Positions 38,699 through 51,108 are shown, counted from the stretch's first letter. The stretch is 64,000 bases of DNA from Emiliania huxleyi CCMP1516 (GCF_000372725.1 NW_005198391.1:486875-550874), one strand, 5' to 3'. Notes: a model not told the origin generated them from the sequence alone. Made by a program: numbers and translations.

Positions 38699-39965
38699 AT
38701 GCTCTCCACGCTGGTCGCCGCGAGCGCGTTCGCGCCAACGCATGGGCCGCTGCGCGGCTTGCAGCCGCGCGGCCGCGCTTCGGTGGCTCTTCAGGAGACG
38801 GGCACCTTCACCTCGGACGGCGCAAAGTCGCAGGTTGGGAACGACGCGTTTCTGAATGAGGACCTGATGGGGCGCGCGATCCGCGGCACGGGCGTCGTGT
38901 CCGACAAGAAGCTCAAGATCGGGGTGGTCGGCGCCGGCCTCGCGGGCATGGTCGCCGCCATGGATCTCGCGGACGCCGGGCACGACGTGGAGATCTTTGA
39001 GCTGCGGCCGTTTGTCGGTGGCAAGGTTTCGAGCTGGATGGACCGGGACGGCAACCACATCGAGATGGGGCTGCACGTCTTCTTCGGCTGCTACTACAAC
39101 CTGTTCGGCATCATGCAGCGCACTGGCTCATACGACCTCATGCGCCTCAAGGAGCACACGCACACCTTCATCAACAGCGGCGGCGGCGTGGGCGCGCTCG
39201 ACTTTCGCTTCCCTATCGGCGCTCCGGTCTCCGGGCTGCAGGCGTTCGCGCGCACGGAGCAGCTGGGCGTGAGCGACAAGCTCGCCAACGCGCTCCGCCT
39301 CGGCACCTCGCCCATCGTCCGCGCGCTCGTCGACTTCGACGGCGGGATGGACATGGTGCGCGAGCTAGACGACATCACCTTTACCGAGTGGTTCACTCAG
39401 CTCGAGGGACCGCTCAAGGGGTCGGCGCGCGGGTCGATCGACCGGATGTGGGACCCGATCGCGTACGCGCTCGGCTTCATCGACTGCGACCACATCTCCG
39501 CGCGGGCCATGCTCACCATCTTCATGCTCTTTGCCATCCGGACCGAAGCGTCGGTGCTGCGGATGCTCGAGGGCTCGCCGCAGACGTACCTGCACGACCC
39601 GATCATCAAGTACCTGGAGGAGCGGGACGTCAAGATCAACCTGCGCACGCCGGTGCGCGACCTCGTCCACGAGGTCGACGCGAGCGGCAGGCCCACCCGT
39701 GTCAGCGGCATCAAGGTCAAGCGGTCGGTCGCGCAGCGCGAGGATGCCGTCGAGCAGGACGACGCCGTCGAGGACGGCGACACGTCTGAGGTGCGCGAGT
39801 TCGACGCGGTGGTCTGCGCGCTCGACCTGCCCGGCATCAAGGGCGTGCTGCCGCCCTCCTTCCGCAAGATGGACTTCTTTGACAAGATTTACAACCTCGA
39901 CACGGTCCCGATTGCTACGGTACAGGTCCGGTTCGACGGCTGGGTCACGGAGATGTGCGCCACAC

Positions 39966-40017
<52 letters not shown>

Positions 40018-40667
40018 GGCTCGCGCCGCCGCCGCCCCTCCCTCACCCCGGCGTGGGAGCGCGCCAGGCACGACGAGGCGCGCATGAGGGACGTCGCCGG
40101 CGACCAGTCCGACGGGCGCGGCGCCGGGATCGACAACCTGCTCTACTCGGCCGACGCCGAGTTCTCGTGCTTTGCGGACCTGGCGCTCACGTCGCCGGGC
40201 GAGTACTACAAGGAGGGCGAGGGGTCGCTCATCCAGGCCGTCTTCGACGAGCGGGCGGTGAAGCGCTCCGAGTCGCAGCTGGTCGAGGACTGCATCGCGC
40301 AGCTCAACGACCTCTTCCCGAGCTCGAAGGGGCTCAAGTGCACCTGGTCCAAGGTGACCAAGCTCGGCCAGTCGCTCTACCGCGAAAAGACGGGCCAGGA
40401 CAAGTTCCGGCCGACGCAGGCGCGGCCTCCCCCCTCCTCACACACGCGCACCACACACACATCGCTAAGCCGCATGCTGCGACGGCGCAGGCGACGCCCA
40501 TCGACAACTTTTTCCTCGCCGGCTCGTATACGTACCAGGACTACCTCGACTCGATGGAGGGCGCGACGCGGAGCGGACTGATGGTTGCTGACGAGATTGT
40601 CGCCCGTGCCGACAAACTCGCGGCTGCGGCGGAGAAGGCCAAGGCCACACCAGTGGGGGCGGCGTGA
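38699..40667 (+). CDS. ZDS: Zeta-carotene desaturase, plastid-targeted
   Basis: Exons 38699-39954, 40068-40419 and 40491-40667 give 594 residues. Intron 1 is GT-AG with phase 2; intron 2 (71 nt) has a GC donor with phase 0. The enzyme converts zeta-carotene to lycopene via neurosporene in the plastid, using FAD and plastoquinone. The FAD dinucleotide motif is [20 protein letters not shown], followed by [20 protein letters not shown] and FFGCYYNLF. Late features are [18 protein letters not shown] and, in exon 3, [20 protein letters not shown]. The N-terminus [15 protein letters not shown] carries an ASAF-type motif at a signal/transit junction, typical of secondary red plastids, though the signal part is short. 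The frame is open far upstream, but that region is the antisense of the kinase gene. Confidence 0.95.
39970..40018 (+). repeat. (GACCCC)n hexanucleotide repeat in ZDS intron 1
   Basis: Eight tandem GACCCC-type units lie within the 113-nt first intron of ZDS. If translated they would give Pro-Asp repeats, but the splice phases show they are intronic. Confidence 0.88.
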
Positions 40668-42071
40668 GCCGCCAACCCTTTTCCTTTTTTAACCTCTGAC
40701 CGAGAGTTGTGTTCGTGGAGGGTTGTGCGCACCGCCGCGGGTCATGGGTCTACGTAGGGTTTCGAGCGCGCGGTGGGAGAGCGACATAATCTCTCAAAAT
40801 TAAGCGCGGACCGGCTCGCGACCCTCTCGCGAACACCACGCCGCGAACACCGGCCCTCCCGAACCTCCCACGATGAGAAACCAGCTACGGGGCAGGTTGC
40901 GTTCGTTTGTCACTCGCCATGCGCGTCCTTGGCTGACCCTCCAAAACTCCCTCCCCGCCGTTCGCGGCTCGGCTTGCGTATGCGGATGGGAGCTTCGAGG
41001 ACATGCAGGCGTCCCACCCCCTCCGGCCATCCCCCCGGCTCCCAAGCGCGCGGCCGCGACGCGCTGCGCACCCTCTTCCGCGCTGGACCCGCTCTCGGCA
41101 TGGCCGTCGTCCGCCGAGATCACCTCCTCTTCGCGCCGCAGGTGCACAACCAAGGGCTGGCCACCTCCGTATCCATCATGGTGAAGCCAATGGGCCAAAA
41201 AGGGAGAGCGCTCCCCTCCCAGGTGGCCGGAGGGTACACCTCGGGTCGGCGTGCTGGGGGGGGCGCCGGTGCGCAAGCCCACTTTCCGGGCGACCCCGAG
41301 GGGGAGGAGGCCGGGCGAGTGGCAGCAACTCACTGTTAGTGTCCCGGGCCGCTGCGGCGCCGTTTATACGGCCCCTCGTGATGTCTTTCCGATTTTGCAT
41401 TGTGAGCCGTCCTCTGGCCAGCCGAGGGGCACCAGAACGGCATGTGTACTGTGCTGGCTGCGGGTGCGGAACGGGCTTTTTTTAACTCGCAACCAACTAT
41501 ACTATACAAGGACACCCTCGGGGGGGACACTCGGCGCATGTGCGTCACGTCAGGGTGGAGTTGGCAGTGGCCGAGCGTCGTCTCCCAATCGACTCGCAGC
41601 GCGGAGTCGAGGGGTGAAGCGCGTCGCGCTGCGACACTCGAGAGCCGGCGGGATAGCCGTGGGGCGCGGCCGACTTTGATGTCCTCGAAGGTCCGGTGCT
41701 CATTCGTCCTCTGAGACCCACGCGGACAGGAAAGGGGCGAGAACGCGGCCATTCTCCATTGACAATCTAACGCAACCTTGAGCTAGCCTGTTCCACACAG
41801 TGCCAAGTCCAACGAACGCCCAACGATAGAGCGCACTTGATAGAGCGGCCCAACACCCCAACTCGGCTTTTTCCTTTTAGGGCCGTGTGGCCCAGACCAC
41901 GCCATGACACACGCGGGTCGCGGCCGGGGCCAAATCGTGAAAGCAAATAACTCCAAAACGTCTATTTACCGACTGCCACACCCATCCCATGCGCGCCCCT
42001 CCCCGCGGTCCCGTCGGGGAGGGCCCCACGGCGCCTCCCCCCACTCCTCACGGCCATCGGCCTGCTGCTGC
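40668..42071. other. Convergent intergenic region, no gene recognised
   Basis: Lies between the 3' ends of ZDS and the S15-type hydrolase. Several open frames overlap on both strands, but none shows a domain or consistent exon pattern. A T-run at 40680-40690 is close to the ZDS 3' end. Confidence 0.45.
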
Positions 42072-45000
42072 TCACAGCGGCCCGACCCCTCGCCTCGCCT
42101 CGCTGGGGATGGAAGGAAGGACCAGCCTGCTCGAGCCGTCCACCCAGACGCGCACCTTCGCCGCCATGCCCGTGCGCTGCTCGCCGAGGGGCACCCTCGG
42201 GTCGTCGCACAAGTTGCGCATCCAGCGAGGGTGCGCCGCCGAGCAGACGTGCAGACGCACCCGCGAGCCGCGCGGGAACTCGGCCGCCACCGGCCCCAGC
42301 TCGACGCGCGCCTCGACGCCGGGGCCGTCTACGCCGCCGCCCACCTGGGCGCCTCCCGAGGCGGCGTCCATCGGCGCGCGGAGGCGGAGCATTCCCTCGC
42401 AGAGGTTGACCTGCGCGCAGAGGGGCCCGGTGTGATCTTGCTTCTGCGGGAGGGCGCTGCTGCTTGCGGAGCCAGGCTTGCTGCCGGGGGGGGGGGGGGG
42501 GGGCAGGCGGTGCCTCCCCAAATTGGGGCCAGAAGGGAAAGGGGCGGCGGCCCCCCCCCCCCCCGAGGTCAGTCCCGAGGCAAAGGCGGCCCACCACTTC
42601 AATGGACGGCGCACCCCCCGCGACACGGACCGTCAGCCCGAAGGGCCCTGCAAAAGTGAGGGGCTCGGGCAGCCCCCCCCTCAAAAAAACAAGCACGTCC
42701 CGCCCCCCCTCGACTGAGGCCTGGCTGCCCCCCCCCCCTTTAAAAATTTTAAAGGAGGGGCCCCCCNNNNNNNNNNNNNNNNNNNNNNNNNNNNNNNNNN
42801 NNNNNNNNNNNNNNNNNNNNNNNNNNNNNNNNNNNNNNNNNNNNNNNNNNNNNNNNNNNNNNNNNNCGACGCCGGGGCCGTCTACGCCGCCGCCCACCTG
42901 GGCGCCTCCTGAGGCGGCGTCCATCGGCGCGCGGAGGCGGAGCATTCCCTCGCAGAGGTTGACCTGCGCGCAGAGGGGCCCGGTGTGATCGTACTTCTGC
43001 GGGAGGGCGCTGCTGCTTGCGGAGCCAGGCTTGCTGCCGGGGGGGGGGGGGGGGGGCAGGCCGTGGCTGCCCAAATTGGGGCAAGAAGGGAAAGGGGGGG
43101 CGGCCCCCCCACCCCCCGAGGTCAGTCACGAGGCAGAGGCGGCCGACCACGTCGATGGACGGCGCAGCCGCCGCGACACGGACCGTCAGCCCGACGGGCC
43201 CTGCGACAGTGAGGGGCTCGGGCAGCCGCGCGCTCGAAAAGACGAGCACGTCGCGCCGCCGCTCGACTGAGGCCTGGCTGCGCTCCCCGCCGTTGAGAAT
43301 GTTGAAGGAGGGGCCGCCGCAGGCCGGCGTCGGCGCGCTCGGCGAGTACAGGTAGGTGAGGGACGCGCCCGAAGGGAGGGCCGGCAGCTGCGGCGGCAGC
43401 TCCGCACCGCCCAGCCGCGCCGCCGCCGGCGCGGGCTCGAGCAGGCCGGTGCCGGGGCTCGACGGCGCCCCGAGCCGCGAGACGCGCCGAACCAGAGCCG
43501 CGACCCGCGACGAGGCGGCGGCCGGCGCCGCCGCCGGCGGGGCCGGCGGCGCTGGCGCTGGCGCCGCCGCGGACGGGCGCGTGCGCGGCGCCGCCTGCGG
43601 CTCCTCCGCCCGGGCGGGCTTGGGAGGGGTGGGTACCCAGAGCAGCTCCGCCGCCGGAGTGAGCGTGGCGTGCAGCTCGTGCGCCCCCTGCGTCGGAGGC
43701 CACGAGCCGAAGCCCGCCCAGCGCTGCGTGCCGAGGAAGCAGACCTGCACCGGCAGCGCGCGCTCGATGGCGGGCCTGCTGTCGACCCCACGCAGCGGCG
43801 GCCAAGCGCGGCCCGTCCCTCCCCACGCCGGGCCGCCGTCCCCCAGGTGCGCGTCGAAGGTGGAGAGGCCTGCGCGCACCGCGACCTGCAGCCCGCGCAG
43901 GGACGCCATCCCCCAGTGGTCGTGCGGCGTCACCGTCAGCCGGCAGGCGGGCTGCGCGCGCGAGGCGAGCTCGAAGTCGGCGAGCTGCGACGCGGCGAAA
44001 AAGTCGTGCCAGCCGGCGACGAGGTGGAGCGGCGGCGGAGGGCCGTCCGCGGCGGCGCGGCGGCCGGGACGCAGCTCACAGAGCGCGTCGCGGCCGCGCC
44101 AGAACTCGTCGTCCTCCTCCTCCGCCGCGACGGCCTGCTGGAGAGGTCCCATGGTCAGGGCTCGGGCTCGGGGTCGCGGCGGCCTGCTGGAAGAAGTGCC
44201 CGTCGCGTCTAGGAAGTGTCTGGGAAGTGTCTGTAGGAAGCCTGCTGGAAGAAGTCCCAGTCGCGGCCGAGCAGCAGCCGGTCGAGCGACGAGAGCGGGG
44301 AGATGTACTTTGCGCGCGACCACCAGGAGGAGGACCACATCTCGCGCGCGGCGCGCAGCATCTCGTCCGGCCGCCGCAGCAGCAGCAGCTGGAACACGAG
44401 CGTCACCCACAGCACGACCAGCTCCAGAGAGAAGGCGCCGCCCGGCTGGACCAGCACAGACCGCACGCGAGCCGTCGTGGCGACGGGCACCGCGGCCTGC
44501 AGCTCGCCCTCGCCGCAGGCGCCGACCGCGGCCCAGGCGGTGAGGCCGAGGTACGAGACGCCGAAGACGCCAACGCGGCCCGAGCACCACGGCTGCTCGC
44601 GCGCCCACCTCACCGTCGCGAGGCCGTCCTCCCGCTCGTGCTCGACAGGGACAAAGTCGCCATCGGAGCCGAAGCGGCCGCGCGTGTCCTGGAGGAGCAC
44701 GGCGTAGCCCCGCTCCGCGAGCAGCACCTGCCCCCAGTCGGTGCGGTACGGCGAGCCGTACGGGTTGCGGATGATGACCGTCGGCAGCGGGCCCTTGACG
44801 CCCGACGGCAGCCAGAGCGTGGCGCGGAGGACGTCCTTGCCGCCGTTGACAGTGGCCGTCGCGAGCTCGCGCACCTCGACGCGGTGCGACGGCGGGTCGA
44901 GGCGCAGGGCGCGCGAGAAGCAGCGGCGCTCAAACGGGCCGGGACCGCCCAGGATTGGGCGCAGCAGCACCGCCGCCACCAGCCACAGATGGTCCGCCAC

Positions 45001-45105
45001 CGCGGCGCGCGCCGACGACGCGCGCGAGAGCAGCGTCCGCCCCGGGCACTCGCGGAGGACGAGCGCCCACAGTGTGCGTAGGAGGTCCGGGAGGAGGTGG
45101 AGCAT
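42072..45105 (-). CDS. CocE/NonD-type (peptidase S15-like) hydrolase
   Basis: Biologically the exons are 45105-44242, 44140-43130 and, for the last, 42410-42072; all phases are 0 and the product is about 737 residues. Intron 1 is GC-AG (CAG|GC); intron 2 (42964-43127 region) is GT-AG. Catalytic-domain features: VIIRNPYGSPYRTDWGQ, YAVLLQDTRGRFGSDGDFVP, EDGLATVRWAREQPW and the nucleophile region GRVGVFGVSYLGLTAWAA (G-x-S-x-x-G). LVAGWHDFFAASQ and TPHDHWGM likely carry the Asp and His. The C-terminal jelly-roll (FNILNGGERSQASVERR, VGRLC, LCEGMLRLRAP, HPRWMRNL, SSRLVLP) is the X-Pro dipeptidyl-peptidase C domain. A hydrophobic N-terminus suggests membrane or secretory location. Substrate unknown. 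The assembly breaks the gene near intron 2. Confidence 0.85.
42314..43319. other. Unmerged contig overlap around an assembly gap
   Basis: 42314-42766 repeats 42867-43319 at a constant offset of 553 bp. The copy left of the gap degrades progressively, with many changes to C or A (for example ccccccccccc where the right copy reads mixed bases), as in low-quality contig ends. It duplicates exon 2/intron 2/exon 3 junction sequence of the hydrolase and is not a biological repeat. Confidence 0.88.
42767..42866. other. Assembly gap (100 N)
   Basis: Exactly 100 undetermined bases, a conventional placeholder for a gap of unknown size. Given the duplicated flanks, the true gap is probably negative (an overlap). 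Confidence 1.
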
Positions 45106-46600
45106 GATGCCAAGAGAGTTCTCTAGTTCGGCTGGGGCGTGAGCTCGCGGTGATCATGCCTGGTTTTCTTTTATTTTTCGAGACCGGCTCGTGCGACAGC
45201 CAGCCGCTCTGGAACAAGGCTCGCGCTGGGCGCGTACGGCCTCAATTCGCGCCATTCTTCTTTCTGCCTAGCCGCCCTGGACCGGCTGCACGCGTGCGCG
45301 AGCGGTGGACCGTTCGCGACGCTCGGCGGCTCCGCCACCGGCTCGCGACGCCTGCGCTTGGCGCTCAGGCGCGAAAGCGGCACATGTCTCCCTCTCTCGG
45401 CGCCGCATCTCGCCGCTTCCGAGGCCCCCACTCGTGCACGCGGAGTCGAGAGAGCCGTCCCCGCCGCGCAGGTCGTCTCGGGCGCGCGGAGTTTTGCCTC
45501 GGTCTTCCGGCGCGCTACTATTTCGAGGACGTGTATGTTGCCCGAGCCGCCACCGCCGCGTGGCGTGATTCGCCCTCGACGTGCCCGCGGACCGAACTCA
45601 ATCTCGTTCGGATGGGTGGTGGGGCGAATCGCATTGTGCTCGGCCGAAGCTCGCGCTAATCTGCCGCGCGAGTGAGCCACGCCCTTTGCGCCGGTCTCCT
45701 CGACCAGGAGACCGCGACGCCGCGACGAAGGACCCGCGCTGGCCGAGGACAGCGCATCTCGGCCGCTGCTTACGCGTTCTGCTCTTTGACGGCACGGCAG
45801 GCTATTCGCCAGCCGACCCGGGGCTGCCGAGCCGCCCTCGGGCTTTCGCAACGGACATCACTCGCCCGCTTCTGCGCCCACCACGTCCCTCTCTGAGTCT
45901 ATGAGCTGGGAGCTTGACGTACTGGGCGCCGGCGACTCGGGAGGCCGGCCTCCAGGGCGCACACTCACGACTCAGAGAGCGGAATGTCGGCGGTCAGCAG
46001 CGAGTCTCAGACCCCGAGACCGGCCGCCTGTCATGTTCATGACTTTCATGTGTGACATGTCGTCGGACGTCAGAGACAAAGACTCACGATATAACTGAGA
46101 GGCGATAACTGAGACGAACTCGGCCATTTTCAAATGTACTTACATAAACCTTTCCCGAGCGTCCGGTCATTGCGCACTCTCGACGAATTGGCGCACACGG
46201 CGGCGGCTGCGCACTATCCACGAGTGATGTGTCCAGGACGGGATGTGCGAGGTGTGACAGTGCGAGCGGCCCCGCGCTCTGCCCCTCCCGGTTTGGCAAA
46301 CTGGCTCCACGGGCAAACGACCCGTCACCGCTCCTCGCAAGCTGCCACACTGCACCGCACTGGATTCTGTTCGCACAAACCTCCACGAGCAGGACTGCAT
46401 CGCGCCGCATTTTGGCGTGGGAAGCTTCTGGGCAAGGGTGAGAAAAAGCGCGAGGAAGTACGAGACGGCGAATCAGCCTGGGGGGAATGACGCAGACGGA
46501 CCGTGTCCGCAGTGTCAAGCAGGCTCGGGCCCAGCACCCCTTCCCACTCCAACTGTTTGTGATTTTCGCGAGCGAGCTCATTTTGTTGCCTACGCAACTG
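45106..46600. other. Gene-poor region upstream of the hydrolase
   Basis: Contains the hydrolase promoter region and about 1.3 kb in which only conflicting, domain-free frames are seen on both strands. I see nothing I can name. Confidence 0.4.
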
Positions 46601-46930
46601 CGGCGAGAGAGGTGGAGAGAGCGCGAGGAACTTGACCGGAGCGAGGCCTCCGACGCGGCCGGTCACTGGCATCGCCTCTCTGGAGCCTCGACGCCGCTCG
46701 GCGGCACGGCAGCAGCAGGAGCACCGCCGAGCGCGGCCGCTCGCCGAGCGCGCCTCCGAGGCCGCCGCGGCAGCCGCGAGCGCGTCGAGGCCGGCTCGTA
46801 CGCGACGGCGTCGCCCAGCTGGACGGCGCGGACCGGATGGACATCAAGAGCGGGTCGGGAGGAGGGCTCAGTATCGAGAACTGCAGGGCTGCAGCTGGCG
46901 AGCTCGGCGCCCTATGAGCTCGGCCTGTTC

Positions 46931-48317
46931 CAGCGCTGCACGAGCCGGCCGGACACCGCTTCTTCTTCGTCAAGCCCTGGTCGAAGGGCGACCAAGAAGG
47001 TAAGGGCGAGCCCCCGGGAGGCAAGGACTGCGCAGCCGGCATCGATGCTCACCACGCCGTGCAGCCTCCTGTCGGTCAAGGTCGATGCAACTGCCGGCAC
47101 GACCGACAGTGGCGAGATCCTTGCGTTGACAAATTGCAAGGACCTTGCCGGCGCGACCGGCGAGGATGCGACTGGCGAGAATATCCTCGCTCGCGCTCTC
47201 GGCTCCCTAGCTGGCGATACGCGTCTCGCGCGTCGCCGACACGTGAGACGCCTCGCTACCATGTCGTGCGCGTGGCTGGTCCTCACTGCGGCGGCGCTCA
47301 CAGTCCTCATGTCGCTGCTGCCCAACACCGCCGCCTTTGCCCTTGTCCTGTGGCAGCAGACTCGCTGGCGGGAAGGCTGTACGCCCTCGCCGCCGTGGCT
47401 AGACCGGCTGGTTGGAGAGAGCATTCAGGATACCATCTCCTTGATACCGTTTCCACAGCCAGTCCTCGACTACCTGCCGCCACCACGGCCTCGCGCCTGA
47501 GCACAACCTCGGCCACAACCTCCAGGCCCCCGTCCCTTCCAAGGCACTGCGCGCCTTTTCGGAGGTTCGCGTGCATGGCGTGATGCTCGAGTCGCTCGAG
47601 GTTGGCCGCTTCGAGATTGAGACCTGCTGGGAGCGCGGAGCGAGACGGCCGCCCTTGACCATCTCGATGGATGTCCACTTCGCAGCCCGCGCCGACTTTG
47701 ACGCCGATGATGCATTCTTCAGCCTCTCCCTCGCCTCCGGCACGGCGCACGTCGAGGGGAAGGGCCGACTGACGCTCGAGGCCAACCCGGCCAACCTAGA
47801 CCACCTCATCATCGCGTGCGCCGCGGCGTTTGACGACGACGACGTGACTGCGACGGTGGAGGGCCTGCACGGGCTCGCCTTCGACGCAAAGGCGATCCTC
47901 CACCAGCTCGTCGACTTCAACCAGGTGCTCTGCCACGGCCGAGCGCACGGCGCCGTCTACGAGTTTGACGGCGGCCGCCACTTTCGCGGTGTGCCCGCTG
48001 AGGTCAATGGGGTCCTGAATGCGCACGTTCCTTTCGTGCACCGAATGTTGGGCGCCGCGCTGCTGGTGCTGGTGCCAGTCTTTGCCGCCCTTGTCCTCGC
48101 CAGTCTCCGCAGCCTCGTCGGCGGGCGCTTTCCCGACTCTGGCGTCTCTCAGCAGCTCCCTCGCGGGACGGTGCCCCCAGCCTCGCGCTGCAAGACGTGG
48201 AACCGCGCCGCATTTTGCGCCGCCGCCGCGGCTTGCGTCGCCAGTCTCTTGGTTCTGCTCGGCTTGTTCTACTCCATGACTGAGGATGGGGGGAGGGCGG
48301 GATCGGATGAGAGGTGA
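46931..48317 (+). CDS. Multi-exon membrane protein of unknown function (3' part)
   Basis: Coding blocks can be followed from an exon reading HRFFFVKPWSKGDQE that ends at a strong donor (gaag|gtaagg, about 47000). The next block starts after gtgcag (about 47063): LLSVKVDATAGTTDSGEILA. It includes a hydrophobic segment (CAWLVLTAAALTVLMSLL...). The last exon begins near 47525 after cctccag and ends at 48317. It has an all-beta-looking ectodomain (FEIETCWERGARRPPLTISM) and two further transmembrane helices (LLVLVPVFAALVLA and FCAAAAACVASLLVLLGLFY). The donor of the middle exon is not resolved, and 5' exons may extend to about 46.6 kb. I do not recognise the family. Confidence 0.45.
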
Positions 48318-49010
48318 GAGCTTTTCTTGAGGATGAGAGGTCAGTTTAGGTTCTGTGATAGGAATTAGTGAATGCGCCGGCCCCGCGCAGAAATGGCTGT
48401 GCGCGGTGTTTGTGTGTTTTTTCGGGTGTATGTGCACCACCGACAACAACGAACGTAGTTCATTCTCTTCTCACAAGGAAACTTTTTGGACGGTGTTATG
48501 TGAAACTGAAAGAGCTGGGAGCTCACGAGTCACGTTTAGACCTGCTTTTAGAGGGGCGGCTGTCTCGCGTTGCCTGCCTTGCACCAGCCTTGCACCGCGA
48601 CCTTTGGCATCCCTGGCCTGGCCGGTTTTTTTCATCAGATTGACGCGCTATCTGGAGCGATCCAGATCAATCCAGCTATCTCGTTCTATCTCGTGCGATC
48701 TCGCGGCGATGTCGCCTATTCAAGCCCGTTTTTCTTTTCTTCTTCGCGCTGTGCGCGCATCTCGACAAGAGACGAAGAGACGTAGTCGACTTAGTCGTAG
48801 ATCGTGCACTATATTATTACCTACCGCATATCATGCACTCTCTACAACACCGCGGCCCGAGACAATCCCGTCGCAATCACTGTACTCCGAGTATCTTTGT
48901 ATCGCGTTCAGACGCCGCTCCACTAGCCGATCAACCGGCGTGCGCGCGGCGAGAGGGGGGGGCGGGGCGCCCGCCGCTGCGGCGGCGGCGCGCGGGGCGG
49001 GGGGGGTATC

Positions 49011-49062
49011 TGGCGCTATCTGGCGCTATCTGGCGCTATGGTATCTGGCGCTATCTGGCTAT
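49011..49062. repeat. Short tandem repeat (tatctggcgc)
   Basis: Four or five copies of a 10-bp unit, followed by degenerate atctcgttct copies to 49090. A similar mix occurs at 48650-48705. Confidence 0.75.
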
Positions 49063-49199
49063 CTCGTTCTAACTCGTTCTATCTCGTTCTATTTCGTGTC
49101 GATCTGACAAAGAAACCGGCCAGACTAGGGCTCTTCCCTCTGGCGTTTTGCCCGCGACGGACTCTCTCTCTGTCTCTCTCTGTCTCCCTCTCCCTCCCC

Positions 49200-49299
<100 letters not shown>

Positions 49300-49870
49300 G
49301 TCTCTCTCCCCCCCTCCCCCCCCCGGCCCATCCCTGCACTCTGGCCCATCCCTCCCTCCGTTGAGTTATCTGGGCCAGTGTTCCGGGAGTTCTACTTTTG
49401 TACGAGCTGTCCCGTCGATAAACGCAGTATGGAAGATACAAAGAGACGGAGGAGCAACGAGCGCCCTGGCGTGAGCCAAAGACACTCCCAACTGCGCTCC
49501 GTCACCGGTGTCGCGGTCTCCCCCACCAGTCCCCCACTGAGGACGATCTGTGGGGGGGAGTCGCGCCGCCGGCATGTACCTGTGCATGTGTTTTTAGCCC
49601 CCCGCTACCCAGTCGCAGTCGTGCGACGTAGCGGGGGGCCACAACTACGTTTACGAACCCATAAGTAGTCCCGCGAGGTGTGAATTTGGCCGCCCCAGAA
49701 GCCCCCTTTCCAATTGGCGGAGGAGGCAGAGATGGAGGCCCCGGCGCGGTGGCGCAGGAGGTGGAAGCAGAGGGGGAAGCCGAGAGGGAACCGGCTACGC
49801 TCGAGGAGAGCGCGAGGCTGGAGCGCGAGGCGAGGCGCGCGGCGGTGAATAGCGACGGGGACTTGTTCTC

Positions 49871-50265
49871 TTGTTGGAGGCCAGCGTCGGCGTGCTGAGT
49901 AGGGAGAGCCTCGAGGAGCGGCTTGGCGCCGTTGAGCGGCCGATCGAGTTCGAGCCGTTGGAGGCGATGGAACCGCTGCAGCAGGCGGTGGCCGCCCTCA
50001 CGGAGCTGGTAGACGAGGCTGCTCCGCCATCCACTCGACCCTCGGACATCCCCGAGGCCTTCCTCTGCCCGATCACCTTCGCGCTGATGGACGATCCGGT
50101 CGTGATGATGGACGGGATGACGTACGAGCGCCGCGCCATCGAGACGTGGTTGAGCAAAGGCCAAACGACCTCGCCGCTCACTGGTGCGGAGCTCCAGTCG
50201 ACCGTGCTCATCTCCCAAACAACCTCGTGCGCAGCCAGATCCGGGAGTATCGGGCGCAGCAATAA
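49871..50265 (+). pseudogene. U-box domain gene, disrupted near its 3' end
   Basis: A U-box (RING-like E3 fold binding an E2 enzyme) is clear: SDIPEAFLCPITFALMDDPV, then VMMDGMTYERRAIETWL and SPLTGAEL. The frame then diverges near 50215. The expected family ending (NNLVRSQIREYRAQQ) is found in another frame and ends at the taa at 50263. A one-base difference therefore separates the two parts: a real frameshift or a sequencing error. Upstream, an ATG at 49969 lies in frame; a different frame at 49680-49898 is rich in Glu and may belong to an upstream exon. Confidence 0.6.
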
Positions 50266-50938
50266 TAATTAATATTATATTCAATAATGTGACTGCTAAT
50301 ACAATAATGGAGAGTCTCTTGAGGTGGTGGAGTACGGTGCGGGTGTTGTTGTTTGTTGAATGCGGTTGATATTTTTTCTCCATGTGCCCTTGTGCAGTGC
50401 ACGTCGAGTGAGAGAGATTTTTGAAGTGCTCGAAAGAAAACAGACAGCCCAAGGGAGGGATGGGAGGACGGCACGCCGCCACCACACAGGGATTTTAAGG
50501 AGCTAGCCGTCGCCCACCCTAACCCTTGGTCGTCTGCCTCTTTCTATCTCTCTTCGCGTCGAGTGCTCGAAAAAAAGAAAGAAAGAAAACAGACACGCCA
50601 AACGAGGGATGGGACGAGGACAGGGTCCCCACCTGCACGAGCAGGATTTTGGAAGGACGATCAGGGGGACAGGTGGGGCTCTCCTGCTCCTGACAAGGGA
50701 CACGACAGGCTCGCAGCGCGGTGCACGGTGGGCTCCCAACTCCACTGGCGGTCTCATCTCAGTCTAGTGACCTGCCTCCAGCTTGTCGCTGGCAGTCTCT
50801 CCTACCACAGGCACACTGACACAGGGGTGGCAGGGGCGGCGGCACGAGTCTCCCACATACTATGCGGGCCTCACTAGAGGTGCGGCCTGTGCGTGTCCTC
50901 GCCCTTGAGGGGGGAGGGGAAGGGGCTGTGTGTCTGTG
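50266..50938. other. Intergenic region with dispersed repeats
   Basis: Contains two related A/G-rich segments (gaaagaaaacagacagcc at 50434 and gaaagaaaacagacacgcc at 50581), the latter leading into the inverted dispersed repeat at 50598-50667. No gene recognised. Confidence 0.5.
50598..50667 (-). repeat. Dispersed repeat, inverted copy of 13242-13310
   Basis: ggacagggtccccacctgca and the following cgagcaggat are the reverse complement of the 13.2 kb copy; flanking similarity extends about 70 bp. Confidence 0.75.
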
Positions 50939-51044
<106 letters not shown>

Positions 51045-51108
51045 CGTGCTCGAGTAGCCGGGAGAGATGTTGGAAGAAGTTTTTTATTTTTGGCGTCTCG
51101 GCTTTGTT

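Noticed and set aside
39955-40067. Pro-Asp repeat as part of ZDS protein
   Set aside because: Donor and acceptor in matching phase excise it, and the joined sequence restores the conserved [17 protein letters not shown] spacing.
42314-42766. Apparent tandem gene duplication of hydrolase exons
   Set aside because: The constant offset across an N run and the error-rich left copy identify it as overlapping contig ends.
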